Source: Smittium mucronatum (lineage: Eukaryota > Kickxellomycota > Harpellomycetes > Harpellales > Legeriomycetaceae). From it: a DNA stretch of 64,000 bases. The stretch spans positions 1 to 64,000 of the forward strand of contig LSSL01000314.1 in NCBI GenBank assembly GCA_001953115.1, read 5' to 3'. The notes under the pieces are model-generated. The model was not told the DNA's origin. It worked only from the letters and a program-made list of their open reading frames with translations, and made no database searches. Within the stretch, counting starts at the first letter, position 1. Every line of letters begins with the position of its first letter. The position numbers and the translations under genes were made by a program. Shown here piece by piece: positions 1 to 15,200 of the stretch.

Positions 1-2424
1 TTTTTTTTTTTTTTGGGGGGGGGGGGGGGGGATATTATATTATTGTTTTTTTTTACCAAAATAATGTATGTCCCTTTTCAAAAATTATAACGTTTAAATA
101 CCCCAAACCACTCTAGTTATAAATTATGTAAATGAAAGTTTTCTTCAATCATGCAAAAATGTCTTTGAAATAAAAAAATTAAATTAAATTCCTGCAAAAA
201 AATGCACTGAAACCCCTCTTAAACGATTCTTTTAATTTGGTCTAAAAACTTTCTCTTCAGACTTTTGGACCTATTTAAAAAATCAATAAAGATGGGTTTA
301 CTTTATTAAAACTTTATTTTTTTGACCAATTAATAAATAAAAACTATTATATTTTATATAAATAACTCCAAATAAGTTATACGTACTTTTATTTTTCATA
401 TTTTGTGATTTTATAGATGGAAATTAAAACTTAATAAAAAATTAAATAAATAAATAATTTATTTGTAGAATTTAGAAATTTTCATTGGCTCCTTATAATT
501 AATATATTTTATCCTCATGTTGAAATAATCAATATTTTCAATCGATTAAAACTACTAAAAAAAGAAAAAAAATTATAATTTAATCGGTACGTTTCAATTT
601 ATACTCTAAAAAAAAGATAGTAAATTCAGTAGAAAAAAAAAAATCGCAAAAATATGTTAAAAATATTAAAATATTTTTGAAGTACAAAATGTTCGCCCTA
701 TATACCATAACTTTGTCAATTTCTCATTTACTTTAGTACAGTTTAGTTTAAATTTGAATTCAATATATATTAATTTAAATCCTTGTAGTTTAAACATGCT
801 ATTAATTATTTTTTTTATTATATATACTTTTTTATATATTTTAATTCTATGAAATTGGCTAAATTATTACCTATTAATTTAACGTCTTCATTTTTGATTG
901 ACTATAAAGTAATTTTACGAATAAATACTTAGAAAAAAGTTTTTTTTATTAAAAATTAATTTCAATTATAAATATTAAATCATTTTCGCCACCCTATTTT
1001 AACTGTTTATTTTCAAAATGTTCAAAAATAATGTAATTTTATTTAATTTAACATTTTTTTAAAAAAATTTAAAATAAAATTCATGTAGTAATTTATAAAA
1101 TCTTAGTCATCTTGAAGGTTATTATCATTTAGTAACAATCTGCCGATCATATAAATAAACCTGAATTAATATTAAATACTTTATAAATGCGAAACATAGG
1201 TTTTTTTTAAGCTAGACGATTTTTTTAAAATTTAATGAAAACCTCGAAATTTGTATATCATTTGACTACTAATAATATATAGTTTATGAAGATTTTGTTT
1301 TTGATCGAATTGATTTTTTTTACTTTTGATGATCAACTTTTTAACATTATTCCTTGATTTTTTTTTACAATAGAAAATTTGCTTAAACTGGAAACCCCCC
1401 CCCCCACACCTATGATTATTTATAATGTGCAATTAAAACGTAAATTTGAAAAAAAAAAATTATATAAACCAGCTCATATTTAAATTTTTATACTATATAT
1501 AAAAGGAAATATTTAATTCAAAAATGATTTTTTATTATAAAAAAAACTCTAAAAAAAATACCAGAAACTTAACTGAAAAAATAATATATAAATATATATA
1601 ATACTTAACATGGTTGAATTAAACTGAGTTATAAAATCTAAAAAACCAAAAATTAATCTCATATTATTGAAAAAGTTTTTTAGGGCTTTTGGGTCTACAA
1701 ATATAATTTTAATCTGTTATGGGATAAACTAAATTCTACTCATACTGAAATTTAAATTTTATAGAATTAAAAATAATTGTATATTAATCATTAATAAACC
1801 ATAGATTTAATCCCAATCTTAATGAAGAATGGCTATATTTTTTTTTCAACTTTTCTAATAAAATTAAACACAATTACAGTTTTTTCGCCTTATTTTCTTA
1901 AACGCAACTAGATAAATTTTGCATATAAATTTTTTTAATGCTAATCTCAATATATTTTCAAATTTAATGAGTTTCGTTATAGCATTTATTAAACCATTTA
2001 ACGTTTTTCATTTTCATTAAAATCACTTTTTTGGGATTTTTTGAGTAATTAAACGCTAATATATATATATATATATATATTTATACATAATAAAAAAAGA
2101 ACCATTTGTGATATTATATTGTTTATGAAGTTTTATATCTTATTTTTACCAAATATTTTTTTATATGAAAATTAAAAATTCAACTAAAGACATCTCTTTA
2201 AGTGATTAATGTTTAGGCATTATCAATAATTTAATATGAAGATATATTTTAATTAGCTAAATTCGCAAGAGAAAACTATTTTAACTGTTTAAAAATAGTA
2301 ATTGTGCTATAATAGTATAAAAATGGCTTTTTATGGCTAGATTTATGGAAAAAACTAACTTTTTTTCAAAAAAAATTAGTTCACTTTTTATAAATTTATT
2401 TTATATTTGAATAGATAAGAATTA
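1..2424. other. AT-rich non-coding DNA
   Basis: I see no gene here. The first 31 bases are a run of 14 T followed by 17 G, which may mark a contig end or a homopolymer artefact. The rest is AT-dominated with short homopolymers, an 11-C run at 1395-1405 and an (AT)n tract at about 2058-2080. The short open frames are explained by base composition and contain no recognisable motif. Confidence 0.7.
2058..2080. repeat. (AT)n microsatellite
   Basis: An uninterrupted AT dinucleotide run of about 23 bases in intergenic DNA. Comparable tracts lie at 15435-15461 and 62150-62181. Confidence 0.85.
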
Positions 2425-3270
2425 GAACGCTTGATTTTTTTCTATGTGTAGTTATGCCGTTTTTGCAGACTGAAAGTCTTTACTCGCTTGATATATGTTT
2501 TTAGCCATTTTTATATAGTTAATTTAGTTAGAAATTTTTTTCGTTCTTTCAATTGAAAATTATTTTTATATAAATATGCTGTGATTTACCAGTCTTTGGC
2601 CTAGTTAGTTTTTATTTTTTAGTTTTTAGTATAATATTTTTCTTTTTCTTTTTTAATATACAGTTAAAGTAAATTTTATTAGTTAATTTTTCTTCATTTT
2701 TAATTGATTTTTGCAGCACTCATACAGTGCTACAGGCATGATTATGCATAAACATAAGATATAAGGCTCCGGTACTTATCTTTAAGGGATCGCCCTGGAA
2801 TTTTTTTCTTATAGAGAGGAATTCTAAGATAATGATAGCGAAAGTGATGCTTTGGTATCGATTATTACTGATTTACCTGCTCTAGAGGGTGATTTAGACT
2901 CATCTTGCCAACTTGGTGTGAGAGCCAGGTATGGAAGGTTTTTTATCTGCATTACCGGGACTTGGGTTAAGATCCAGTCTGAACCCCCCGAAAAGATATT
3001 CTTTTGTTATTATTTCTGTAGGAGCTGTACAAATTCTTATTTTTTCAGGTATATGGAGTACTTAGTGAAGTTCGGATTGGCGATGTGAGAAAAAAATACC
3101 TGCTCTCAAGTCTCATCTGGGTGGGGGCAATATGATCTCCAGTGATAATGCACTTAGCTTTGCTTCACGTAGGTTGCATGACAACAGTTATGAAGCGAGG
3201 ATCTACTCGGGTTTAAATGGCGTAGAGAAGCCACTTCCAACAATAGATTTTTCCGGATAAGAAATTCTGC
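2425..3270 (+). repeat. Dispersed GC-richer repeat, copy 1 (decayed coding element)
   Basis: This block of about 0.85 kb is visibly richer in GC than its surroundings and aligns along its length, in the same orientation, with 25680-26490. Shared landmarks in order are: a 5' motif ending in GAAAGTCTT (near 2472); a T-rich stretch; GGCTCCGGTACTTA against GTCCGGTGCTTACC; GATAGCGAAAGTGATGC against GATAGTGAGGCCTGGGC; a GCTGTACAAA/ACTGTACAAA site; and a 3' block with GAAGCGAGGATCTACTCG. In the matching frame near the 3' end both copies encode a similar peptide, NSYEARIYSGLNGVEKPLP here. Stops and frame changes break the frame elsewhere, so the copy is dead. The protein family is not recognised. A decayed retroelement gag or LTR-type unit is possible. 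Confidence 0.7.
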
Positions 3271-6200
3271 GGTAAATAATGTTTAGATAACTTGAAATTT
3301 ATTTTAAATTCTGTATAAATGATAAAAAATTATCCATTTTATATTAGTGTTATATAGAATTTAAATTCTGGATTGGATGTTAGATTTTTTTAATATCTAA
3401 AATATCTTTCAGGTATCTCTAATTTTTTAATTATCCCTAAAAAAAATTATATAAGTATCTATTGAAATTTTTTGAGTTGAAAGTTAATTTTATCTGAAAA
3501 AAAATTTTATTAAAAAAAACTGGGTATTTTTCTCTAAAAAATTGATTTTAAATTTTTTTAGTGAAAAATTATCGAATCGATCAACTGGGAATAACATTTT
3601 TTTATCCCATTTAATATTAGGGGGAAAATATGATCAGATGTATATTTATTTAAATTTACACATTATTAACGATTATGAACGTGATATTTTTGGTTTAAAT
3701 ATCAAAATTTTCAAAATAAGTATATTTCTGTTACGAAGAATATTGTCAAATTTTAAGTTTTTATACAAAGTAATGAACTTTGAATTACCTGAAACGTAAA
3801 TTACATAAAATAAGTACTATAAATTATAAAATTGGTAATAATTTGAGAATAATTGAACATTTTTTAAAATTTTAAATATATTTTTTCATTAATTTCTGAT
3901 AGAATATTATTTATTTTTGATAAAAATTAAATTTTATCAAAAAGGAATTTGTTTTTGTTTTTTAATGGACTTTCTATGTTATACGAAAAAATTTTAAGGA
4001 TTGGATTTTTTAGATAATAGTTATGTATATCACTTTCTTAGATTCAATTTTTTATTTTCCTAGAGACTAAGAATTTTCTTTTTTGATTTCTTTTATTGCC
4101 GATATCTGTTAGTAGAATTTATTTGAAGAATTTTCATATTTATTAAAAAGTTTTATAATTAAATACTTTTGAATCATAAAAAAAATAGGTTATGTAGTAT
4201 AAATATAAATATTTTTTTTATTATTAAAAATATTTATATTAATATATTCAAGAATTTTTTTTTTAAAAAATCACCTATTTAGAAAAGGGGAATTCGTAAA
4301 TTAATTCGGTTTGTTCTTTTATATAATTAAGACATATTTTTTCTAAGTAATTTATGTATATGCATATATTATTTCCGTCTTTCTAAATATATTACACAAA
4401 ACGTGATATTTATTAAGGGATTTGATTTTTTTTAGGATTCATTATTGATTCCCTTTTTTGAATTGATATCTATACTTTATTTTACAATAAATTAGCCAAA
4501 AACATATAAATAACCAGTAATCGCTCTATTTTTATCCATTGATATTTTTAAATTATTATAATGGTAGTCATATAGTATATTTAAACCCCATATTTAATTA
4601 TTTAAGCTTAGATTACGATACAGAAACATTGTGAGTGATACATTTACCTTTTTTTCACAGCCTGAGAATACTCCCCTCTCGTTAAAAAATCATATTAAAA
4701 ATAGTAGTTTTATTTAAACGAGTTATTATGTCTAAAATATTTTTTATAATCATTTGTAAATAATTGATATAAATCTCCAAAGTAACGATTATTTATTTAA
4801 TGTATAAATAAAAAAATATTAAATTAGAGTTTTTTTCTTTGTAAATGTTATCATTTAATGTTTTGGAGGCACTTCAATTAAAAAATAACAATTTTTGGAT
4901 CAAAAATTTACTGATATAGAGTCATTTTTCATGATTTTTGATCAAGACAATCCTTTTTTTCTAATATCAAAACCATATTTTGAAATTTCATTTCTTAAAA
5001 TTTTTAAATATTTATTATTTTTATATCTTTCTAAACTATCAAATGTGTATATGATGTCATTTTTTATTTTATTTTAAATATTAATATATCTTTATTTAAT
5101 CCATATTGGTTTGTTTTATATTCATAAATGGAATTAAGATCATATGGGATAAGATTCAATAATTTTTTATATGTTCTTATGAATAAATCTAAATTCGATT
5201 AAAATATAATTAAAGCCCAAATATTTATTTAATTTTTTAAAAAATACGTTAAATTTTTTTTAAATTCGAGTCTTTTTTAAATTTTAATATTATTTTGAAT
5301 ATAATAAAATATATAAACTTTTTATTTTAATATTTTAATATTCATATCTCTCTTAGTAATCTATTTAGTGCGGATACGAATTAATCATAACATGCAAATT
5401 TTTAGGATATTTATTCGCATCGTAAACCCTTTAAATGTTTTTAGATATTATTTACACAAATTTACAGGTATAAAAACTTTTTTTATATTATTAATGTTAA
5501 ATTAAAATAACTTTATTCAAATTTCTGTAAGAAAATTATTGAGATAATATAACACGTTATTTGAAAAAAATCTTTGAAATTTAATCTTTTAATTTATTTA
5601 AATATTTGAAAAATTAATAAAAAAAAACATACTCTTAAACGATTTTTTATCATAAGTCGATATAATAACTCATTAAAAAAATGTTAATTTTCAGTTTATC
5701 AGACAATCCAGACTATAAAAAGTCAACCATATCAAATAATTTTATAATTTATTCTCTGCATAAAAACCTATTTAATCCTTTTAAAAAATTTAATGATTTT
5801 AATTTATTTTTAATTCTAACTGTAATAAACTGGATTTATAATAATTTATTATTATTTTGATATATATTCTATGACTCTTTGCGGCTAACTTGCTTTAAAT
5901 ATAAAATATTGGGATTTTTTTCTATTGGTCAAAAATTATTTTCCTTGATAAGATTTAAAATCAAATCAAATCATTAAACCAAAACAGGGCTCTTTAAACC
6001 ATCAATGTCGTATATTAAGACCATATTTATGGTTCAAATTTAGATTTTTTATTATAAATTTATAAATTTATAATGCATACACATTTTATGAAATTTCTAT
6101 TAAGGATCCAATTAAGAAATTATTTGGGTTTATCTTTAGCCCATGTCCGCATTCCATCATATCAATGACTTTTTTATTTCTATTTGAAAATGTAATCCAA

Positions 6201-9200
6201 ATTTTTTATTGATTTTATTCGATTTAAATAATAACTAGTAGCGCGTAGCACGTAGCAGTATAAATATTGGTTTTATTTGATAATAAGTTTGAAATAAACC
6301 GTTTCTTGTGTGAAAAAATCAAGAAATAAAATCAAACCCCCCCAGCATTGATTATTTTCATTAAATTATAGTTAAACACTGATGCTTTAAAATAATGTTA
6401 GAAATTGTCCCTAATTTTTAAATATTGGTTATAAAAGTGCATTACCCAGTTTTTTCAGCCACTTTAATTGGAATTTATTTTAAAATTGCTCAAAAAATTT
6501 TTTTTCACAATTTTCGCATATTTATAGCTTAATTAATTCCCTTAATTTGTTTTTTAGATATAATTTTGACCTAAGACTGATTAATTAATGTTTTTTCTTT
6601 CTAATGTTTGCTTTTTAATGTGTTTGTGTGTTCATGGCTTGTTTCATCTGATAAATAAAAATATTTTTTTCATGAAAAAAGTTAAATTTGCTTTATCTGT
6701 TGGATTATTTTCCTAATTAGTAAATTTCAAATTGTAGTATCCTCATATATATCTATGCTATATTTTTATAAGATTTTATTTACTAAAAGCTTTATTTATA
6801 TTGGCTTCTTAATCTTATATTCATCAATAATATTAATTTATTTAATAAATGAATGAATGATTTTTTTAAACGTGTTTTTATTTAAAATTTAGTATAATTT
6901 AATTCAATTACTTTTTCTCTTATTTTTTTTTCAGCCTCATAATTTGTTCTCAAGAATGAAGCCCCATTTATATTAGATTTATAGTTTCGAATATATGATA
7001 TAGACACATATAAGTTTCCTTTAAAAAATATCTTCGTGACAATAATGAATTAATACAGATTTTTAGCAATTAGCTAACCATAATTTAGGGTGTAATATAT
7101 TTTCTAAAATTCTATGATAGAAAAATTCCCTAAATAAAAATCAACCAACCAATTTCAATTTTCTTTTTCTTTTTTTTTTTTTCAACTTAAAACCGGGGAT
7201 TAGTTTTAAAACTTTTGAAAGTCATAAATTTTATTGTTACCTTAAAGTGGGGGGAAATAAAAATTCCCCATTTCTTTAAAATTTTGAGAATTTGTATCTA
7301 AAATAATGTATTTGGTATAAAGTCGATAAAAATCATTTTTGGTTTGAAAAATTATATTTTATTCTATTCAGAGAATTTAATTCATAAATTTGATTTTTAT
7401 TTATTTTATAAGATAAAAGATAAAAATCTAGTTGAAAATTACAATGGTTCCCATTTTATGTGAAAAAACTATGATAATCGATATATTTTCAAAAAATACG
7501 TTATTTTTATTTTAAAATCGGATCCTGAAATTATTATACTCGCTTTTTTATATTTATTAATTTAGGCTATGAATTTCCAGCTATTATTTTCTCATTGTGT
7601 CAAAATCAAAAAAGAGAGATTAATTACTGATTTAATACCACAATTTTATCACCCAAGCATCTTTTGATTTATCGCATACAATTTAATACATATTCATTTC
7701 TAATCTTGTTCTTTAATTATTCCTCTAACTCAAAATAAAAAAAAGTCAGGCCAAAACCTCCCAAAATTAATAAATCTATTTATTGAAATTTTATCATATT
7801 ATTATAAATGATTTTGAATAATTTTTGGGTTGGAAGGAGTGTTACATTACAAAAAAAATTTATCACATATTTTCGTAAGTTAGAAGGTTTTCTTTTATTT
7901 TCTGAATCTTCTGTAGAGTTTCTGGATTTTCGAAATTTGACAAATGATTTTTTTATATTAAGAAGATTTATAATTAACCAGGAAGTTTTTTTTTAATATT
8001 TTTTCAAGAAATAGTGAGTTTTTTTATTTTCAAAAATCAGATTATTGGAGATCTCGATATAATTATTTTACAGAGAATGTCAATAGGCTGCAAAGAATGA
8101 AATTTTAAACTTTTGATAGAATTTATTTTTTCTTAGCTCGTTTAACTATTAAAGATTGAGAGAGGATACTATTTTAAAGAAATATTGAGACATTCTTTGA
8201 CTTCAAATTACATTCTATTCTATTAATAGCACATTATTAATAAAAAATTTAATTTTTTTAATTAATTTTTAAGCTTATTATTCAATTTCTGTGAATGGAA
8301 TATATGAGTTAAAACGCAAAATATATTTTTTTAATGTTTTTTTAATGTAATGTTAAAAAAATTGTCATGGTATTAAGCAGTAATGATCCCTCTCATATCT
8401 ATTTCAAAAAAAAATTATTTAATACTTTCCAAATCATAGAGTATCATCCTTTGATTCAATTATTGGGATTATTTTTTTATTTTAAAATTAGTTAAAAATC
8501 GTCTTATATCCATTAATTTAAAAAAAAATTTCAACATTTAAATACCTTTAAGCTTTTTCTGAAAATTTTTAAATAAAAGAATTTGAAATTGAAATAAATC
8601 GTGAATTTTTTTAACTTTTTTATTAATTTTTTTTCAATTTATTGATTTTTATTGCAAAAAAGTTCAAATTCTTATTACATATAATTTTTTCATTAAAGAA
8701 CAAAACTTAAATTAAATTTATAAATAAATTATCTTTGCTACTAGCAGTTAATACGGATTTTTTTTCTTATGGATAACCTTTTCTATATATAATTTTATAT
8801 AGAAACTATTTTTTAAAAACTGATCTGTTTATAAATATTTCCAAATGACTATATTTGGAAGATATTTTCTATTTAGATAAATTGGTGATAAATGTTAGAT
8901 AAATATTTTTATATCTATCTAATAAAAGACCAAAATATATAATTGGTCTCAATTTATCGTTATAATTAAATATATATATATATATTTTATTATAAATCAA
9001 TTAAAATTCGATATTTAATTTTGTATAACTCTATTTAATTTTTTAAAAAACTGAATATAACTATAATTTAAAATATTTTCGGTCTTAAACTCTGTCATTA
9101 TTGTGTGAGATTAAGAAAAAATAATAATAGATGTCAAAAAATATATCCACTCAATTTTAATTTAATTTATACAGAGTTAAATATATATTTTAATCTGATT

Positions 9201-12200
9201 TAAATGGTGAGATGGCATAAAATTTATGAATATGAGTTGAATTCTGTATAAGATACGAACTTAAAAGTTATTATTATATTTTTAGATAAGTGGGAAACTA
9301 AAAAAATGAATGATTTAAATGAATTTTCTATTTATTGACATTATATTTTCGTGAGATCTTACAATAAATCCCAACTCTCAGAAATTAGATTCGAAATTGG
9401 TAAATTGTTTTTTTTATATATTTTTTAACGAACATAAATTCCTGTTATAAGTGTCATTATAATAAAAAATAAATTCAATGATTTTTTTCGCGAATTTAAT
9501 TGAATCCAGTACCGATAAATCAAAAATAAAAATAAAAATACCGTTTATATATCCAAAGATACCAATATTAAAATGTTTATTCTGTTTATTTACATAATTT
9601 TTATTGGATAAAGTTTTTTTTTAATATTTTAAACTATACACATGTGCTATTAGAAAAATATTTATCGGAAAAACATTATTACTATGATTTTTATCAGAAT
9701 TTTAATTACTGTTTTTTTAATAGAATAAACTTTAAAAAATGGTATAATAGCTTTTAATATATCAAATAATATGATTTTTAGCCCATTTTAACGTTTTTTT
9801 ATGCAGAAAAAAAACTTCATTTATTTTAAAGTAAAATTTGGAAAAAAATTTTTCTAAATAAAATAATATTTAAAAATTTAAAAAGTAAAAAAATATTTAA
9901 GATAAAACGAGAATAAGTTGAATCGATTCGTGATTAAAATTTTTAAAAAAATAACGTATACTGATCAATGAGATTTCTTTTTGAAAAAATCTTATTTTAA
10001 TTTATAAATAGTCTATCCAAATTTGAAAAACATAAAAAAAAAATATTTAAATATTGTTATTCTATAATCTATAAATTGTAGAATAATCTATGTTATAATT
10101 TTCATAGATTTTTGTATTTTTGTAATTCATATATGTTCTTTAAAAGTCATATTTTTATTTTTAAGAATTTTATTTTGCTTAAATACAATAATTTTTACTT
10201 TTAATTTATTTGGCTAAAAAAATTAGACCTAGTTATCTTATTTAAATTTTATCACCAATTATCTTTTATTCTCTTTAATTTTTCCTAAATTTCATTCATT
10301 TTTACTATTTAGTCCCACTAAATTGCCAATTATTTTTAAAAAATACTTGAAAAGATTAATAATCAGTGTCTAGAGATGATAACAAAACTAGTAAAATCGA
10401 TCTTTATAAATAGATATTAGCATTTCAAAAAGAAAAAGAAAAATCTACACTAGTTTATTTTATTTTATTTTATTTGAATTTATAACTTTAACTAAAAAAT
10501 CTTAAGATTTAATGACCCAAAATTTTTATACATTTAACTTAATTTCGAATTTAAATAAATTTGTAAATAAAAAGTTTATTTTTAAATTCTTTACGGTTAA
10601 TTAGACTTGATCAATAAATTTTTACCACTAATTCTTTTATTTAAAGAAAAATCAATATTATAATAATATTAAATAAAAAATCCACAACTAAAGTTAATAA
10701 TAATACTCGAAAACTATTAACTCTATAATTTGGAGCTGGGGTAAAAATAAAAATATGATATAACACATAATGAATATATATAAATTGATATTTTAATAAA
10801 TTCTGAATTTATAAAATGAAAGATATATTTTTTAAGATCCCTCATAACTCCGAATCCCCGAAATACCTTTAAATTACTTATTTTTTTATTTTTTTATTTT
10901 ATCTTGAATTTCAGATTTTAATATCAAAAAAAAAATTTCCAACAAAATACTTTGATTTTTTTATTAATTGTAGGAGTATCTTACATTAATAATCATCAAA
11001 ATATTTTACAAGATAATTTTTTCTTTATATTCAATCTACCATAATTTCGATTTAACATGCCTTATGATTTTAATTTGTAGATATTTAAACTCTTTTAAGG
11101 GAAACTTTATGAAAAAATAATTAAAATTTTCAATTATTAAGCATAAAATAATTATAATAATAGTTTTGATCAATTTATTTCAAAAAGATCTAAATAAATT
11201 ATTCAAATGAAAAAGAAATAAAAATGGGGGACTCCATAATCGAAAAATTATAGATATACAATAAAAATGTTTACTAAATAAACAAATAAATAAGAGAAAT
11301 TTCATTTCGAAAAAAAAAAAAAAATTACTATATCTAATACAAAAATAAAATTTTCATAATTAAATATGCCACTTGATTGTTCATATAACTTTTAATTGAA
11401 TTAAAGGTTCTCTTTGATGAATAATTCTAACAAAAATCGTCTTATATTCAAAAATCGTATTATTATGGAGATTACGTGGTTTATTATCCTTTCGTTAATT
11501 ATTTAAAATTCAGTTCACGAAATAAATAAAATTTTAAATTCAAGTTGACAGGGTGTAAAATTTTTCAAAATCATGAATAAATTCATTCATTTTTTTCGAT
11601 AAAATAAATCTATAATATAATATCATAAAAAATTTCTTTTTTGATATATCAGCGAAATAAAGTAATTTAAATAAATAATAAAGTGACTATATTCCAATAG
11701 CGCCGTGGAATTCTTACAATTCAAACCATATTTAGAATATAAATTACAAAATCTACATCGCAATAAAATTTAAATATGAAAATATATTAATTATAATTTC
11801 ACAATTATAATTTCTATTGGCATTATAAAAAAATAATTTTTTTACCTTATTCTTTGAATAACTTTTTTTTCACTATTTTATAATTAAATCCCACAAACTA
11901 TAAGCAATTTTTGGTAAATTTCGACCAATTTTTCCGTAAAAAATCCTCTTCAATAAATTAAACCGATAATTACTATATTATCTCCATATATTAATATTTA
12001 AAGTTGTTTAATAAACCCAAAATTCTTAATCTCTACGAAAAATAAATATATATATTATTTAAGAATGAAACTATAATGTATATTTTATCATATTTATGGT
12101 GATTTATCAGGAATAAAAGCAACAAAAAAATTGATGATTAATTTTTCATCTTTTTGGTTCGATTTCGGGTTTGAAAAATACTAAATTTTTATTTTTACAT

Positions 12201-15200
12201 CTTATAGATTTAAAAATAGTGAAAATGAACAATATTATTTTATTAGCAAAAATTCCATACATATATCTGAATTTTTAATAGATATTTATTAAAAATAATT
12301 AATTATAGATTATTATTCAATAAATCTTACCGATAATCAATACAGATATTATTTATATACCCACAAATTATTATAATAATGATTTTCCATTTCTTAAAGC
12401 AAAAAACATCCATCAAAATTTTATCCAAAAATATTATTTTCCTTTTAAAAAAATCTTACATAACACAGAATAAATTATAAAAAATGTATGGATACTAATA
12501 ATAAGAAATTCATTCATAATTTTTTTAATAGAAAAACTTCTAACTTTTGAAAAATAAACACATATAAGAAATTAATAAATTTTAAAAATCACAAATATCA
12601 AATAAAAATTATAAAAAATAAGCAAAATATAGTTTCACATTATGGTTTGAGGTTAAAATCCAATAAAATCATCTCTAAATTTTTTACTAAATGATAAAAA
12701 TAGAAAAAAATTTCATGCCAAGATTAAAAATAAGTCATGTAGTATTTGTAGATAAGAATATTTTTTTAAATATAATTTCTAAATTTAGAAATTCTTAAAA
12801 CCCATGAATTATGTTCGCTTTCATCAAGACCCCTTAAAAGTACTAATTTATCAATACATAATTTATAGAATTTTGCCTCTGCTAAAAGTAACAATAGCAA
12901 GACTTATTAAAAACCAATCTTTTAAAGGAAAGAAAATAAATTAATATATCTAATATGAATATTTTTTTATCAAATAAAATACTTCAGAGGCTAAAATTAA
13001 TAGGATTTTCACCAATAATTTTATCCAATTGATTATTAGTAGCTAAATATAAAAAAAATGATTGTAAAATTAGAATATTAATGTGTTTTATTACAATTTT
13101 TTCTTTTCAGAAATTCTAGATTTTTTGAATGGCTCATTACTTTGCTAAACTATCAAAATATAATATTTAGTTCTATTCTAAGGTATAATTTATCATTCAA
13201 GATTTCATTTGAATAATTGTATAGTTTGAACTTGAAACTTTTACAGAATAATTTACAACGAAAAATTAAATTAAAAATTGGATTTATAATATAGAAATAT
13301 TATGTAAAAAAGTTTTTGGAAAAGTTTTTTTTAAAAAAAACCTCCCTCTAGCTGACAGATTATTATTGTAGTGTAATTTAATTTAGGCTATTGGATTATA
13401 AAAATACTCAAAACTTTGTTGGAAAATTATCTTGGCATTTAGATAGTTGATTTTAAATTTTTAAATTTACACATAATTAGATTTTTTTTTAAAAAATAGA
13501 ATTTTTAATCCGATTTCACGTTATTGGAGATATCACAATGAATTTTAAAAAATAATAATTTATGGAATTAATCCAGAATCATTCAAAAAATTTGAAGGCT
13601 TAAATATGTTTTTTTCTATGTTGTGATAAATCTTACATTTTTGAAGTGAATATTGTTTGTTTTTTTATTTGAAAGTGATTTATATAATCAATTTAAGATT
13701 AAATTTGGAATAAAAATGATTTTTAATATAAATTTTTCCAAAATAAAATAAAATTCCTGGTTTTTATGGTTTTGAAAAGCTTAAATAAAAAATTTATATA
13801 GATAATTTTAAATAGAGTTATAATGTGTATTTTTTTTAGATTTAGATTCTTTTTTTTTTTTTAGATATATAGGATCAAATAAAATTTAGAAAAATTCACG
13901 CATCATCATTAACTTTGCTTAAGGGGGTTTTGAATTGAATTTATAATTGATATTTAATCTGAATAATTAAAAATTAAAAATATATATTGATTATAATTAT
14001 ATCTTTTTATGTATTAATTTGACAGTTAGCATAAATATTTATAAAATAAAATGGTTATTAGAGAGGGGGGGTATTATAGATTTTATATTGTTAGTAAAAA
14101 AATGATTTTAAAATGTTTATTATGCAGTCGATTGTTTATGGATACTATATGATCAAAAAAAAACCAGCAATGGGATGATTTTGAAATAGAATTCTAATAA
14201 TCAGAAATTTTTGAAATATTTTATTCCCACAAAAATACTAGCCTCCATAATAATTTTAATTTAATTTTGGTATATTATTTGGCAAATATTGTTGAACTTG
14301 AAAATTTATGATAAACGTAGAAAATGCCTTATAATTTATTAAAAGATTCATCCAATGAAAGTAAATTAATTTTATTAATAACGTTATTTTATAAATATTA
14401 ATATTAATTAAACATGCTATAATTCCAAATTAAATCCTTGGTGCACATAAAAATATCATTTTTTTTATGTTCTGTAAATATCACCGGAAAAAGACCGTTG
14501 CGAAAGTAATAATAAAAAATATATTATATTAATTCAATAGATTATTTTATGGTCAAATTTACAAAATGAAATATTGGTTAGCAATACGTTTTAAAGAGGG
14601 CAATGATAAAAAAAATTCTCAAATAAAAAAAATACTAATTACATGACTCAGAATATTAGTAAAATTTTCCAAAATATAATAGTAAATAATATTTAATACA
14701 CAATACAATATTCCTATCAAAAATATGAGGCTATTTAATGGAAAATAATTGATTATTGAAATATCTAAGCTAATATTAAGGGTGTATTTTAATCTGTTAA
14801 AATTTCTAACTATACTGGGCAAATATTACACAAAAAATGTAATCAAACAGAATTTTTTTCATAATTGTGGGATTTTTCAAGTTTTACTGGAAAAATAAAT
14901 TTTTAGAAACCCAAAATATTAAAAAATAAATAAATAAAAAGAACAAGAATAATTATTTCTAAAAAGCACACATTTCGATTTCGATAAAATTTTACTGGTT
15001 ATATGAGTTATTCATATATGAAGTGACAATTAATTTCAATCTCTATTATTTACCATCGAATTGCTATAATATTATGTTTCATTTATATTATAATAAAAGA
15101 TAATCCGAATATCCAAATATATTTAAATAATATTCAATCGAATTTATTTATTTTTTCCAGAATTATTAAAAAACCATGGGTAAAAACAAGTAATTTATGT

